NCBI RefSeq assembly: GCF_964656455.1
Contig: NC_135720.1
Location: forward strand, 111,922,696 to 111,986,695
DNA: 64,000 nt
From: Halichoerus grypus
Taxonomy: Eukaryota > Chordata > Mammalia > Carnivora > Phocidae
Reading direction: 5' to 3'
Part shown: positions 46,191 to 58,324 of the stretch, in pieces
Numbering within the stretch: the stretch's first letter is position 1
How the letters are laid out: every line of letters begins with the position of its first letter
Program-made: the position numbers and the translations under genes
The notes under the pieces: model-generated
The model's input: the letters and a program-made list of their open reading frames with translations, nothing else
What the model was told of the DNA's origin: nothing
Database searches by the model: none

Positions 46191-46449
46191 CGTTAACGCA
46201 ACGAGAATCACGGTTGCTGGGAGCGCGCTCTGGCGGTGCTGCTTGGACGGCGGAGACGTGCGCCGCCGCGATCCGGTCATCTCAGGCCTGGGGCTTCCTC
46301 GGGTGTTTACGCGTGGCCGACCTCCAAGTTACCCTCAGTTCTCCTCTCCCTCGTCTCCGGGTAGACTGGGGTTTCATAACACCACTGTCGTCACTCCCAA
46401 ACCCCGATTGAGCCGTTTGCTCCAAATAAGATTTAGATACTAGAAGACT

Positions 46450-47800
46450 TCATTAATTACTTCATCCTGGAGAATGGTTACACTGGAATGAAGACCATCG
46501 CGTTTACAAACGTGCTTTAGAGTTTCTCCCAAGGTCACTGAGCTGTGTGAGGCCAAGCTGCCACCAGATTGTGCCCGCCCACGTCCCACGCTATGGAAAA
46601 GCCCGATCTGGAAAGTCGGCCCGATTCTGGCTGGTTTCCCGCCTCTCACACAAACCGCAGCGTTTGGCAGAGAGGGGTGGCGTCATTAGCCCGGACTCAA
46701 ACTGTTTAATAGAAATCAAAGGCAAATGAGACCGGTCAGGCCATCTGGACGCTCACCTTTAGCAAATAACAGCAAAAGGAACTTCCTGAAGAAGAATTAG
46801 TTTAAATACTGGGCCCCCAAACGAATGCCAGGAAGGGCACCTCTGGCCTTTCTCCTGGATGAGGCTAGGTTGCTATGTTGACTTGAGGGTGGGACTCGGG
46901 TCCTCAGACCACTCATATCTTCCTCTGTTTTCCACTTCCCCCTAGAAAAACAGAGGCACAAGAATAGTTAACTACTGGGAGAGAAATACCTCAATCGTGC
47001 TTGAAAATGGTTAAGATCTCCCTCTCTGGAACAGTGAGTTAAGCTGGGAAGTTTGTCTGGTGTCCTGAAACCTACTCCCCTACCCTCTTTCAGTGCTGTC
47101 TGACTTATTGCTAAAATTTAAATCTCTCAAGAAAAAGAAAAAGAATAATACCTTGTATTTTCAGTCACAAGGTGAAAGATATGCCATTATTGACTTACAG
47201 CTCCCAGACACTTTCTTTTGAAGCCTTACCTCCTATTGTGGCTCTACAAGGTTTATCCATAGTGGGGGGAAAAATACAGAAATGTAATGGATCTGAGCCT
47301 TAGTTTTCTCACTGTAAAATACGAATTTCATACTGCAGGGACTGAGCCAGGACCTGGGCTGGCCCTAACCTGGGGTGTTTCCCAGGTGAGGGGGGATTTT
47401 AGCAAACCCTTTCTCTTTGTCTTCTTACTTTTCTTTCCTTCTCTAAATGTTTTTCTCTTCTGGCTCACTTATATTGCCTTGGTTTGATCCCCTTCTCTGT
47501 GTGAGCTTTTCTCCTCTTTTAAATTTTATTTTCTTCTGCCAAAGCAAAGGCTTTAAAGGCAGACAGTCCTGGATCTAAACTATCAAAGTCCCCCTACTTA
47601 TTACCAAAGTATCTTGAGAAGAATCCCTTAACCTGTCTCAGAATTATTTTCTTCTGTAAAATGGGATAATAATATCAGCCTTGCGGGGTTGTTACGTGTT
47701 GTCTCCTCCCACAGGAACTTCAGCTTTTGTCTGTTGTGGTCACTCCTGTGTATCCCTGGGGCCTAGAAACAAATCTGGCACACAGCACATAAACATATTT
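46450..47800. other. upstream flank of SRSF3, one MIR
   Basis: SINE-free unique DNA. A MIR lies at about 47545-47710 (cttctgtaaaatgggataat). No gene seen. Confidence 0.5.
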
Positions 47801-48012
47801 GGTTTTTGTTTTTTTAACATGTACGTTCTAAGATTTTATTTATTTATTTGACAGAGAGAGAGCACTAGCAGGGGGAGTGGCAGGCAGAGGGAGAGGGAGA
47901 AGCAAGCTCCCCATGGAGCCGGGAGCCTGATGCAGGGCTTGATCCCAGGACCCTGGGATCATGACCTGAGCAGAAGGCAGACGCTTAACTGACTGATCCA
48001 CCCAGGCGCCCC
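47801..48012 (-). mobile_element. CAN-SINE (SINEC)
   Basis: Complete reverse copy, the first upstream of SRSF3. taaacat(a/g)tttg occurs on both sides. Confidence 0.93.
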
Positions 48013-49519
48013 TAAACATGTTTGTGTAATTATTTAATGACTTAAAGAAAGTATGTATGTAAATCACCTGACAATCTCTATTCAAAAAATGCTCTTTTCA
48101 AAGAGTATCCTATTCTTTCCCACCATTTTTCCTGTTTTTTGGTTTATGTGTGTGTTGCCCGTCCAGCATGCATCTTTCAATGGAGCACTCTTAATCCCTC
48201 CAGCTGTATTCCAGGATACATTTTGAACCTCCTATGGCCATCCACACACACTTTTCATCTTCTGGTAACAGCATACAAAGTGAATTATCCATTTAAATTT
48301 TGGATTATTTTAATGTTGCTTTACATTTATTCAACCACCAACCAGTCTTGAACCACATGAAGCTTCAAAGGGCCCTATCAGTATTTCTTGGTAGGGATAA
48401 GGAATGGGGATCATATGTCATAGTAAACATCTCTCGATCTCCTCTGGGGAACTACCTGTCTCACTGTAGACTGTGGTATTGATTCAGGTGTGGTTGGGTT
48501 AATTAAATCTTTCCAGTTCTTAGCACCCCTCCCCCACCCCAATTAGTTCAGGAATGGATGAGCTATCCAATCAGACCAGTCAGCTGCTAATTCGCTAATT
48601 CTAGCCCTGCTGCTAGGTCAACCAGAGGTGTGCTCATTTCCTCTGACTAGTGGGTTCCTGAGACAGGGCAGCCATCCTGTTTCCAGGAGGGAAGAGGCAG
48701 TCTGCAGTGGATCCAATCTAAAGGGAGAGAACTGAGAGATGCGGAATAGAGTCCTGGAACTCTTGTTTGAGAAGACCTGATCCCAGTTCGACTTCTGGAA
48801 TTCCCCAACGTACCTTCCCTAACACCTCACCCAATTTGCCTAAGTCACTTGATTTTTTTTTTCCTGTCACTTGCAAACAGAAAGATTCCAATTACTTCAT
48901 AGACCTACACCTCTGAAACCAACAAAACACTATATTAATTTATTGAATTAAAGTAGTTTAAAAAAAATTCCAAATACAGAAATTACTCTGACACAGACTT
49001 CTCAGTACCTCAGATTGAGAATCACAGCACTGAGTTTTCTTCTGATTCTCAAATTCACCCCTTACCAATTCACTAAGTACTTTTTTTTTAAGGAAAAAAA
49101 AATGACTGATAGCCAGGCATTAATATCTATGTATAAGAATTATACTTTAATATACTTTAATATTATGATTGAGGTTATTCCCAGTGGCAGCTCTTAGACC
49201 CTATGAAGCAAGGAACAGAGCAGGATTACCAGAAGCCACTAAATGCTACGGCTATGAATAGAGGCCACTATGGCCTGAGGTAGAGGAACTGCAGCAGCCC
49301 AGTTTGGGGGGCGGGGGTAGGGATGGTTAAAAGTGGAATAACTGGACTAATCTCTCTTCCCATAGTCACATCTTTTAATGATGACTTCTATCGCCCAAAA
49401 GCCATCGGGAAACCTGAGGGCAAGAGAGCTGAGTGATGCAAGCTTAGAGGTCAGCCTCACGGGGACAGAGCAGGTCAGAGAAGACCAGAAAACCGATTCA
49501 GGGCTGTGTTGTCCAGTAC
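48013..49519. other. intergenic, nothing recognised
   Basis: No gene signal. Tandem tatactttaa pair at about 49141-49160. Confidence 0.45.
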
Positions 49520-49710
49520 AGCAGCCACTGGCTCAGTCAGCTGGGCGTTGCCTTCGGCTCAGGTCATGATCTCGGGGTCCTGGGATCGAGTCCCGCATCG
49601 GGCTCCCTGCTCAGTGGGGAGTCTGCTTCTCCCTCTACCCCTCCCTCTTGCTCATGATCTCTCTCTCTCTCTCTCTCTCAAATAACTAAAATCTTTAAAA
49701 AAGTTTTTTT
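49520..49710 (+). mobile_element. CAN-SINE, diverged 5' end
   Basis: Starts at ggctcagtcagctgggcgtt. The usual gggcgcctgggt is lost. Confidence 0.88.
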
Positions 49711-49813
49711 TGAAAAGATCAGTCACATTCATTCAATCAAATTGAGTCCTTATGTTTCTCTGTGGTAGGCTGAGAGCTGCTGCTATAAAGCTATGTTAGA
49801 AGTGTGTGCACCA

Positions 49814-49988
49814 GGGACACCTGGGTGGCTCAGTCGGTTAAGCGGCTGCCTTCGGCCTGGGTCATGATCCCAGGTTTCTGGGATCGAGTCCCACATCGGG
49901 CTCCTTGCTCAGCAGGGAGCCTGCTTCTCTGTCTCTCTCCCTCTGCTTGTGCTCTCTCTGTCAAATAAATAAAATCTTAAAAAAAAAA
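49814..49988 (+). mobile_element. CAN-SINE (SINEC)
   Basis: Duplication agaagt(g/a)tgtgcacca at 49798-49813 and 49989-50004. Followed by a short (GAA)n tract. Confidence 0.94.
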
Positions 49989-50092
49989 AGAAGTATGTGC
50001 ACCAAAAAAAGAAGAAGAAGAAGAAAAAGTATGTGTACCCAGTAGACTTTCCCCCCTCCACATAGAATGTTCCAGGTGACAACTGGACTTTT

Positions 50093-50305
50093 AATTAATT
50101 AATTTATTTATTTATTTTTAGATTTTTATTTATTTATTGAGAGAGAGAGAGAAAATGATAGAGAGCATGAGAGGGAGGAGGGTCAGAGGGAGAAGCAGAC
50201 TCCCCGCTGAGCAGGGAGCCTGATGTGGGACTCCATCCTGCGACTCCAGGATCATGACCTGAGCCGAAGGCAGTCGCTTAACCAACTGAGCCACCCAAGC
50301 GCCCC
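50093..50305 (-). mobile_element. CAN-SINE (SINEC)
   Basis: Complete reverse copy. tggactttt on both sides. Confidence 0.94.
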
Positions 50306-50379
50306 ATGGACTTTTTACTTTCAAAGCGGGGTGGGGTTCTTGTGCCTGGAAAGGAATAATGACTGATTCTGATAGTGTT

Positions 50380-50578
50380 TTTGTTTTTGTTTTTTAAAGA
50401 TTTTATTTATTTATTTGAGAGAGAAAGAGACAGCATGAGCAGGGGGAGGGGCAGAGGGAGAGGGAGAAGCAGACTCCCTGCTGAGTAGGGAGCCCGACTC
50501 GGGGCTCCATCCCTGGACCCCGAGATCATGACCTGAGCCAAAGGAGATGCCCAACCAACTGAGCCACCCAGGTGCTCC
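50380..50578 (-). mobile_element. CAN-SINE (SINEC)
   Basis: Reverse copy ending gagccacccaggtgctcc. Approximate duplication attctgatagtgttttt and aattctggtgtttt. Confidence 0.93.
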
Positions 50579-50703
50579 TAATTCTGGTGTTTTGATTAAT
50601 ATTAAATTAATCAGTTTCAAATTCTTGAATCCAGTTCTTTTTGTACTCTTAAGCTAAACCTTCCAATCATCGTTTTATTTTCTAAAAATTGAATGTTTCT
50701 TTT

Positions 50704-50900
50704 CTTTTTTTTTTTAAAGATTTTTATTTATTTATTTGTCAGAGAGAGAGAGAGAGCACAATCAGGGGGAGCAGCAGAGGGAGAGGGAGAAGCAGGCTCC
50801 TCACTGAGCAAGGAGCCCAGTGTGGGACTCGATCCTAGGACCCTGGGATCATGACCTGAGCCGAAGGCAGACGCTCAACGACTAAGCCACCCAGGCGTCC
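50704..50900 (-). mobile_element. CAN-SINE (SINEC)
   Basis: Reverse copy. Duplication around (t/c)gaatgtttctt on both sides. Confidence 0.94.
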
Positions 50901-50971
50901 AAATCGAATGTTTCTTAATAAGATCTATAATCCCATTGTCCTTAGATAAATCTTTAATAGAATCAGAAATT

Positions 50972-51083
50972 TGGGGTGCCTGGCTGGCTCAGTCCGTAGA
51001 GCATGCAACTTTTGATGTCTGGGTTGTGAGTTCAAGCCCCATGTTGATTACTTAAAAATAAAATCTTAAAAAAAAAAAAAGGT
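50972..51083 (+). mobile_element. short CAN-SINE
   Basis: Canonical short form (gtagagcatgcaacttttga, then ttacttaaaaataaaatctt). Duplication taat(a/g)gaatca on both sides. Confidence 0.92.
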
Positions 51084-52356
51084 AATGGAATCAAAATTTA
51101 ATCAGAATTGCCCTAAGCAAACTTTACACACTTGACTGATTTAATTCCTTTAAATATATCCAGCAACATTTGTACATTTAATACACTTAATTTTCTGAAA
51201 CATCGCAAAGGTCTATCACAGCAGACTGAATTCTCACAAGCAAGATCTCTAGTGTTCATGGACCAGAAGGCTAAATATTGTTAAGATGGCAATATCACCC
51301 AAAGAAATCTATGGATTCAATGTAATCCCTATCAAAATTCCAAAGGCCTTTTTTTGCAGAAATGGAAAGTCAATCCTCAAATTCATATGAATTCACAAGA
51401 GGCCCCAGTAAACAAAAATAATATTAAAAAATAAGAACAAATTTGGAGGACTCACACTTCCTAACTCCAGAACTTACTACAAAGCTATAGTACTCAATAG
51501 ATTGTACATATAGATTAGCACAAAGATAGATAGACCAATGGAATAGAATTGAGAGTCTGGAAATAAACCCATACATCCACGGGCAACTGATTTTTGAACA
51601 AAGGCCAAGACTATTCAATGAAGAAAGGATAGTCTCTTCAACAAATGATGTTGTGACAACTGGATATTCACAAGCAAAAAAAAAAAAAAGAAGAAGCTGA
51701 AATCCTACCTCATACCATACAAAAAAGAATTAACTGCAAATGCATCAGTGACCTGAGTATTAGATTCCAAACCATAAAACTCTTATTTGAAAACATGGGG
51801 GTAAATCTTCATGACCCAGGATTTGCCAATGGATTCCGAGATAACACCAAAAGTACCAGCAACAAAAGAAAAAACAGTTAAATTGAACTTCATCAAAATA
51901 AAAATGTTTGTATGTTAAAAGGCATTAAAAAAGTGAAAAGGCAGCTGCTATGTAATAAAGAATTTGTCTGGTCAGTGTCCCAGGTTCCTGACATTGAGCT
52001 TCTAAAACCCTTGGAATTTCCTGAGCAATCACATGATTAGAGGGTTGGGACTTTGAGCCAGCCCTACCCTGGGAAGAGGGGGGTGGGGGTGGGGGTTGGC
52101 AATGAAGTCAATCAGGTAGCCAGTGGTTTACTCAGTTAAACCTATATAATCAAACTCCCATTAAAAACTCTAGACTGAAGCTCAATGGAGCTTCTTGATT
52201 GGTACATATATCAATGTGCTTGAAGAGTGATGCACTCTGATTCTATGAAGAGAGAACACAACTCTGTGTTGGGGACCCTCCCAGTCCTTCCCCTATGCAT
52301 CTTCCTATTTGGCTCTTCCTGATCTATATCTTTTTTTTTTTTTAAAGGCATCTTCA

Positions 52357-52541
52357 GGGGTGCCTGGGTAGCATCTGCCTTTGGCTCAAGTCATGATCTC
52401 AGGGTCCTGGGACCAAGCCCCACATCAGGCTCCCTGCTCAGCGGGGAGCCTGCTTCTCCCTCTCTTTCCGCTTGTGCTGTCACTCTTCTTTGTCTCTCTC
52501 TCACAAATAAACAAATAAAATCTTTACAAAATAAATAAATA
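52357..52541 (+). mobile_element. CAN-SINE with head deletion, inside an older SINE
   Basis: ggggtgcctgggtagcatctgc lacks about 18 bp of the head. Confidence 0.9.
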
Positions 52542-52754
52542 GGGCGCCTGGGTGGCTTAGTTGGTTAAGCATCTGCCTTCGGTTCAGGTCATGATCCCAG
52601 GGTCCTGGGATCGAGCCCCGCATCAGGCAACCTGCTCAGCGGGGAGTCTGCTTCTTCCTCTGCCTCCCTCTGCTTGTGCGCATTCTCTCTCTGACAAATA
52701 AATAAAATCTTTAAAAATACATAAATAAATAAATAAAATAAAATAAAAAATAAA
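52542..52754 (+). mobile_element. CAN-SINE in tandem with the preceding one
   Basis: Complete, with an AAAT-rich tail. aaaggcttctccac after it mirrors aaaggcatcttcag before the pair. Confidence 0.92.
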
Positions 52755-52850
52755 AGGCTTCTCCACACCCCACGTGGGGCTTGAACTCAGGACCCTGAGA
52801 TCAAGAGTCTACCGACCAAGCCAGCAGGGCACCCCATGACCTACATTCTT

Positions 52851-53050
52851 TTTTTTTTTAAAGATATTCTTTATTTATTTATTTGACAGAGAGATAGAGA
52901 GCACAAGTAGGCTGAGCGGCAGGCAGAGGGAAAGGGAGAAGCAGGCTCTCCGCTGAGCAGGGAGCCCGATGCGGGGCTTGATCCCAAGACCCTGGGATCA
53001 TGACCTGAGCCGAAGGCAGCCGCCTAACCAACTAAGCCACCCAGGCGCCC
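52851..53050 (-). mobile_element. CAN-SINE (SINEC)
   Basis: Perfect duplication cctacattctt (52840-52850 and 53051-53061). Confidence 0.95.
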
Positions 53051-53385
53051 CCTACATTCTTTATAATAAAAATGGAACTGCAAGTATAGTGGTTTCTTGC
53101 ATTCTGTGAGTCATTCTTGTGAATTATCAAACCTAGGGGGTCATGGAAACCCCTATATTTGTAACCACATGTTCAAGAGTGCAGGTGGCCTGGAGACCTC
53201 CAGATGCTGAAGCTGGTGTCTGAAGTGGAAGCAGTCTTGTCAGGAAACATGCCCTCAAACCTCCAGTTTCTGATGCTAACTCTGGGTGTCTATTACCAAA
53301 CTGAATTGTAGTACACCAGTTGGTGTTGCAACAGGTCAAGTGGAAATGGAATAATAGCCTACAGAGCAGAAGAAAATATTTTGCA

Positions 53386-53557
53386 GGGGCGCCTGGGTGG
53401 CTCAGTCGGTTAAGCGTCTACCGTTGGCTCAAGTCATGATCCCAGGGTCCTGGGATCGAGCCCCATGTTGGGCTCCCTGCTCAGCAGGGAACCTGCTTCT
53501 CCCTCTCCTCCCTGCTCATGTTCTCTCTCTCTCAAATAAATAAGTAAAATCTTAAAA
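53386..53557 (+). mobile_element. CAN-SINE in L1
   Basis: Duplication aaaat-ttttgca at 53373-53385 and 53558-53570. Confidence 0.94.
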
Positions 53558-53691
53558 AAAAAATTTTGCAAATCACATATCTGATAAAAAAAAAGTCATA
53601 TCATATATCTGGTAAGGGTCTAATACTTGGAACTAGTATAGAGCAGTCTTACAACTCAACAACAACAAAATAACTCAATTAAAAAATGTCC

Positions 53692-53886
53692 GGGTGCCTG
53701 GGTGGCTCAGACAGTTAAGCGTCTGCCTTCGGCTCAGGTCATGATCCCAGGGTCCTGGGATCGAGCCCTGCATCAGGCTCCCTGCTCAGCAGGAGCCTGT
53801 TTCTCTCTCTGCCTCTCCCCCTGCTTGTGTGCTCTCTCTCTGTCAAATATGAAATACAGTATTTTAAAAAAATAAAAATAATAAAA
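53692..53886 (+). mobile_element. CAN-SINE in L1
   Basis: Duplication att(a/t)(a/t)aaaatgtcc on both sides. Slightly disordered tail. Confidence 0.94.
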
Positions 53887-54514
53887 ATTTTAAAATGTCC
53901 AATAGCATATGAAAAGATGCTCAACCTCATTAGTCATTAGGATAATGCAAATCAAAATCACAGTGAGGTATAGCTTCACACCCATTTGGATGGCTATCAT
54001 AATGTTTGAAAGGAAAATAACAAATAGTGGTGGAGGTATGGAGAAATTAGAACCCTCCTACACAGCTGGTGGGAATGTAAAATAGTACAGCTGCTATGGA
54101 AAAGTTTTGCCATTCTTCGCAAAGTTGAACGTAGAATTACCTTATGACGTAGTAATTCCACTTCTAGGTATAGACCTGAAAGAATGAAGACTGGTCCTCA
54201 AACAAGTCCATGCACATGTATATTCACAGTGGCTATATTCACAATTGCCAACAGGTAGGAACAGCCCAATGTCCATCAATGAATAAACAAATCTTAGTAT
54301 ATACATACCATGAAATATGATTCAGCTGCAAGAAGGGATAAAGTACCGGTATATTCTACAATATGATAAGCCTTGAAAACATGCTGAGTGAAAGAAGCCA
54401 GGCACAAAAGGTCACATATTGTATGATCTCACTGATATGAAATATTCAGAATGAGTAAATTCACAGAGTTAGAATGCAGATTGGGATTTGTCAGGGATGA
54501 GTGGGGAGCAAATT

Positions 54515-54720
54515 TTTTTTTTTAAGATTTTATTTGGGAAGGAGAGTGAGAGAGAGAGAGCGGGAGCTTGCGTGCACTAGCGGGGGAGGGGCAGAGGGGG
54601 AGGGAGAAGCAGACTCCCTTGCCGAGCAGGGAGCCTGGCCTGGGGCCCTATCCCAGGACCCCAGGATCATGATCTGAGCTGAAGGCAGATGCTTCACCGA
54701 CTGAGCCACGCAGGAGCCCC
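54515..54720 (-). mobile_element. CAN-SINE in L1
   Basis: Reverse copy. Duplication ggggagca(a/g)att on both sides. Confidence 0.93.
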
Positions 54721-54818
54721 GGGGAGCAGATTCTCAATGGGTGCCATGTTTCCTTTTGGGATGATGAAAATATTTTGGAGTATTCTAAACCTCTAAGCAA
54801 CTCTTATAAATGTAATAT

Positions 54819-55207
54819 AATAGACTGAATATTTGTGTTCCCCCCACCCACCACCAAATTCATATGTTGAAATGCTAATCCCAATGTGATCATATTTAGA
54901 GGCGGGCCTTTAGGAGGTAATTAGGTCATGAGCATGGAGTCCTCATGAATGGGATCAGTACCCTTATAAGAAGAGGATAGAGTACCATCTAGCCCTCTTT
55001 CAACCATGTGAAGACACATAGAGAAGCAGGCACACATAGAGACATGTAGACACCTGGTGAACCCGAAGAGGGCACTCACCAGAACCAGACCATGCTGGCT
55101 GGCACCCTGATCTTGGACTTCCAGCCTCCAGAACTGTGAGAAATAAATTTATGTTGTCTATAAGCCACCCAGGCTGTGGTACTTTGTTAGAGCAGCGCAA
55201 GCTAGGA
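54819..55207 (+). mobile_element. ERVL-MaLR solo LTR (MST/MLT1 type)
   Basis: Very recognisable: ttcatatgttgaaatgctaa, then aggaggtaattaggtcatga, then ctccagaactgtgagaaata and the end agagcagcgcaagctaggac. No internal retroviral sequence is seen. Confidence 0.85.
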
Positions 55208-55253
55208 CATTTAATAAATCAAATCTATACGAAATTAAAAAAAGAAAAATTAT

Positions 55254-55461
55254 TTTTTATTTTATTTTATTTTTTAAGATTTTATTTATTTGACACAGAG
55301 AGAGAAACAGTGAGAGAGGAAACACAAGCAGGGGGAGTGGGAGAGGGAGAAGCAGACTCCCCGCCGAGCAGGGAGTCCGATGCGGGACTCGATCCCAGAA
55401 CCCTGGGATCATGACCTGAGCCGAAGGCAGACGCTTAACGACTGAGCCACCCAGGCGCCCC
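55254..55461 (-). mobile_element. CAN-SINE with long AT-rich tail
   Basis: Reverse copy. A diverged duplication, (a)aataaatcaaatctata, lies at about 55210-55229 and 55476-55495. Confidence 0.93.
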
Positions 55462-55618
55462 TAAAAAAAATTTAATCAAATAAATCAAATCTATAGATAT
55501 GATACATCAGAGTGTTGACTCTGGACCCGCATGTGGGATCTGAACTCTGACTAAATATTTGATGACATTAAGGAATTACAATTAATCTTTAAAGAATTAT
55601 AACAATACTATGCTTATG

Positions 55619-55807
55619 TTTTTTTTTAAAGATTTTATTTATTTATTTGACAGAGAGCACAAGCAGGCAGAGCGGCAGGCAGAGGGAGAGGGAGACACAG
55701 GCTTCCCGCTGAGCAAAGAGCCCGACTCCGGGCTCCATCCCAGGACCCTGGGATCATGACCTGAGCCGAAGGCAGACGCTTGACCAACTGAGCCACCCAG
55801 GCGCCCC
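55619..55807 (-). mobile_element. CAN-SINE (SINEC)
   Basis: Perfect duplication tatgcttatg (55609-55618 and 55808-55817). Confidence 0.95.
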
Positions 55808-55839
55808 TATGCTTATGATTTTTAAAGTCTCTACCTTTT

Positions 55840-56034
55840 TTTTTTTAAGATTTTATTTATTTATTTGACAGAGAGAGACACAGCGAGAGAGGGAACACAA
55901 GTAGGGGGAATGGGAGGAGGGGAAGCAGGCTCCCCGTGGAGCAGGGAGCCCGATGCGGGGCTCGATCCCAGGACCCTGGGACCATGACCTGAGCTGAAGG
56001 CAGATGCTTAACGACTGAGCCACCCAGGCGCCCC
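55840..56034 (-). mobile_element. CAN-SINE (SINEC)
   Basis: Duplication taaagt(c)tcta(c)ctttt at 55823-55839 and 56035-56051. Third reverse copy within 0.8 kb. Confidence 0.95.
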
Positions 56035-56069
56035 TAAAGTCCCTATCTTTTAAAGATATGTGCTGCGAT

Positions 56070-56262
56070 ACACATGAAATGGTACGAGTTCTAGATTTGC
56101 TTCAAAATAATATGGGGTTGGAGGAAGTGGACGGGGGCACAGATAAAGCAAGCTGAGAGTGGCTGGCTGAAGCTGGGTAATGGGTACTCTTATTATACTA
56201 TACTCTCCTGTCTACTTTTGTTATATGTTTGAAATTTTCCATAATAAAGAAAAAAAAAGGAG
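56070..56262 (+). mobile_element. L1-like 3' end
   Basis: Familiar 3' segment: tgcttcaaaataatatgggg, then tatgtttgaaattttccata and an A tail. The exact family is uncertain. Confidence 0.6.
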
Positions 56263-56363
56263 CGAAGCAGAAAGAGGAGAGTGGGAAGAAAAAGAGAGAA
56301 GAAATAATTATCCTGCTGCTGCTGTCATAATAGTGTAGCATTTTATAGATTATGGCACATTTA

Positions 56364-56555
56364 GGGGCGCCTGGGTGGCTCAGTCGTTAAGTGTCTGCCT
56401 TTGACTCAGGTCATGATTTCAGGGTCCTGGGATCGAGCCCCGAGTTGGGCTTCCCACTCAGCAGGAAGCCTGCTTGTCCCTCTACCCTCACCCAACTCAT
56501 GCTTGTGCACTCTCTCTCTCTCTTTCAAATAAATCTTTAAAAAGAGAAATCTTTG
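56364..56555 (+). mobile_element. CAN-SINE (SINEC)
   Basis: Duplication gattat(g/a)gcacattta (56348-56363 and 56556-56571). Confidence 0.95.
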
Positions 56556-56571
56556 GATTATAGCACATTTA

Positions 56572-58285
56572 CATGCAGTCATTCAGAGGAGACAAGTGAG
56601 CTCCCAGCTTCTTCTTAAACCCCTTCCCTGCCAGCCACAAGAGCCCTGCCTGCCTTGGGACCGAGGCCAGCCTAACACACAGAAGACAATAAATATTCAT
56701 CAGAAGTGAGTATGAAAGCTCTCATTCCCAGCCCTGCCCACACTTGCCCAGAGGCTCTGCAGTGATCAGTCCTTTCAGGCTTGGCCTTAGAGCAAAGACA
56801 GACTGTAAGATAGGGACCCCCTAACAATAGCACCTTTTGCTCCTTGTCTCTTTCCAGCCTCACCAAGCAGGCCTCGATAGCTTCCAGCTGCTTGCCACGT
56901 AGTTTAGAATTGAAATTACAAGTATACCTAGCTGAAGCTTTATTCTCCAGGCAAAAACCTGTGGCTTGCTTCATGAGTTTTTGTTTGTTTTTATTTTAAA
57001 GTTTAAGGAGCAGGGCCAGAGAGCAAGCGAGGGCTGCTCATTCCAAGTTAGAGTTGATAGTTCTGTTCAAGTTATACTTCCTCTCTCTCATTCACCACGT
57101 TGTGTCTGGGGAAGGTGAAGTCCTCTCAAAGTGTGTCACAGAATCAAAAAGTTTGGGAAACACTGAGTTTCAGGCCTTCCAAACTTTCATTTTAAGTTGG
57201 TTCCCAGTTTCCAACAGTCATCAGTTAAGGATCCGATTTCTCCAAGCCCGGAGTGTCCCATGACCATGGAAGTGTGGGAGTAAGCTGAGAGCTAATTTGA
57301 GTAGTTCCATTTTCCCAACAGTGCCTACCCACCAAATACCTTTCTCTACGGGTAGCAACTCCCCACCCTCAACCCACCACACGCACTTATCTTTCACCTT
57401 AGTTTTCTCTGGGGATTTATCTGATTTATAAAATGTAATTGTACACTTGAAACCAGGGGAAACTGGGATACAGAAGGGTTAAGTAACTTGCCTGAGGTCA
57501 CACAGCTTGTCAGGGATGGAGGTGGGATTCAAACCCCAGGTTTGGCTCCAGAGCATGATGATCATTTGAGGAGTGCAACGTAGCAATGCTCAGAAATTGT
57601 GGCCATTTGGAAAAGCTGCCTTTGACTCTCTGGGTGTGTGCTTTTGTTTGTTTCAGGTCCAAGGAACAACATGTTACATGAACACATGTCCTTCTTTGCT
57701 GTGCCAGCCCCCTCTGGCAGCTCAGCTCCCGAGCCTCCTTTTCTGACTTAAGCTCCACCCTCTACCCCCACACCCTCCGGGTGAACGTCAATGCCTGCCT
57801 CAGTGTATTGCCTTATTTGGTTCTCAGACCCACAAAGAGGTCTGGAAAAGGATCCAGGCCTGAGTAAAAGGGTTGCTTATGCAGCTAGGGGATGAGAAAT
57901 CTTTATTTCATGGATCCTGGTTGGTGCTGTGGAAATCACAAATACAGGGAAACGAGTTTGCTCAAAAGCAACTACAAGAAGGAACTGAAAAGGGCCAACA
58001 GAGGTATCGAGATGTCACAAGTTCTAATGTGTGCTTAATTCTGTGCTTGGAAAGAGATTTGTCTTTTTTTCAGCTCCCCCATGGCTGTCTCTTTTTTCCC
58101 TTCTTTTCTGAGTTTCTAGGGCCTACACACCAATCTCTAGTTTATAGCCAAGAAAACTCACAAACCTAGAAAGTGCAAAAAATTTTGGGTAGCTGGTACC
58201 ATAACTGTTGTCAGAATTTAGCTATGCTTACATGTAGCACTTAAACAGCTTTTTAAACTGGGTTTAGAGAGTCTCTCTCTCCTCT
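56572..58285. other. intergenic with one MIR
   Basis: Reverse MIR at about 57445-57560 (taacttgcctgaggtcacac). No gene signal. Confidence 0.5.
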
Positions 58286-58324
58286 TTCTCCCATTCATTT
58301 TTTTTTTTTAAGATTTTATTTTTG

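Larger units (their letters stand above)
45640..46430. promoter_or_regulatory. CpG island over SRSF3 promoter, exon 1 and start of intron 1
   Basis: Dense CG dinucleotides and high GC contrast sharply with the AT-rich flanks. It includes three ATGGCGG/CCGCCAT cores of YY1 type (about 45849, 45886 and 46083). The 202-codon plus-strand ORF across it is an effect of GC content. Confidence 0.85.
52332..52835 (-). mobile_element. old short CAN-SINE split by two younger SINEs
   Basis: Its T-rich tail is at 52332-52356 and its head at 52755-52835 (gaactcaggaccctgagatc, ending gggcacccc). Confidence 0.75.
51946..53356 (+). repeat. old interspersed repeat inside the L1, family not named
   Basis: About 0.7 kb after removing SINEs. 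Familiar dispersed blocks include tgagcaatcacatgattaga, gggttgggactttgagccag and tctgaagtggaagcagtctt. It looks LTR-like, but I cannot assign a family. Confidence 0.45.
51100..54818 (+). mobile_element. L1 (old) ORF2 end and 3' UTR, broken by later insertions
   Basis: L1 blocks remain at about 51235-51945 (ctatagtactcaatagattg, then gaatagaattgagagtctgg), 53357-53385 with 53558-53691, 53887-54512 (aggataatgcaaatcaaaat) and 54733-54818. They are collinear, so this is one copy later split by an old repeat of about 0.7 kb and several SINEs. The reading frames are destroyed. Confidence 0.85.

Noticed and set aside
45835..46443. 202-codon plus-strand ORF over the SRSF3 promoter
   Set aside because: It spans the CpG island antisense to exon 1, so low stop frequency is explained by GC content.
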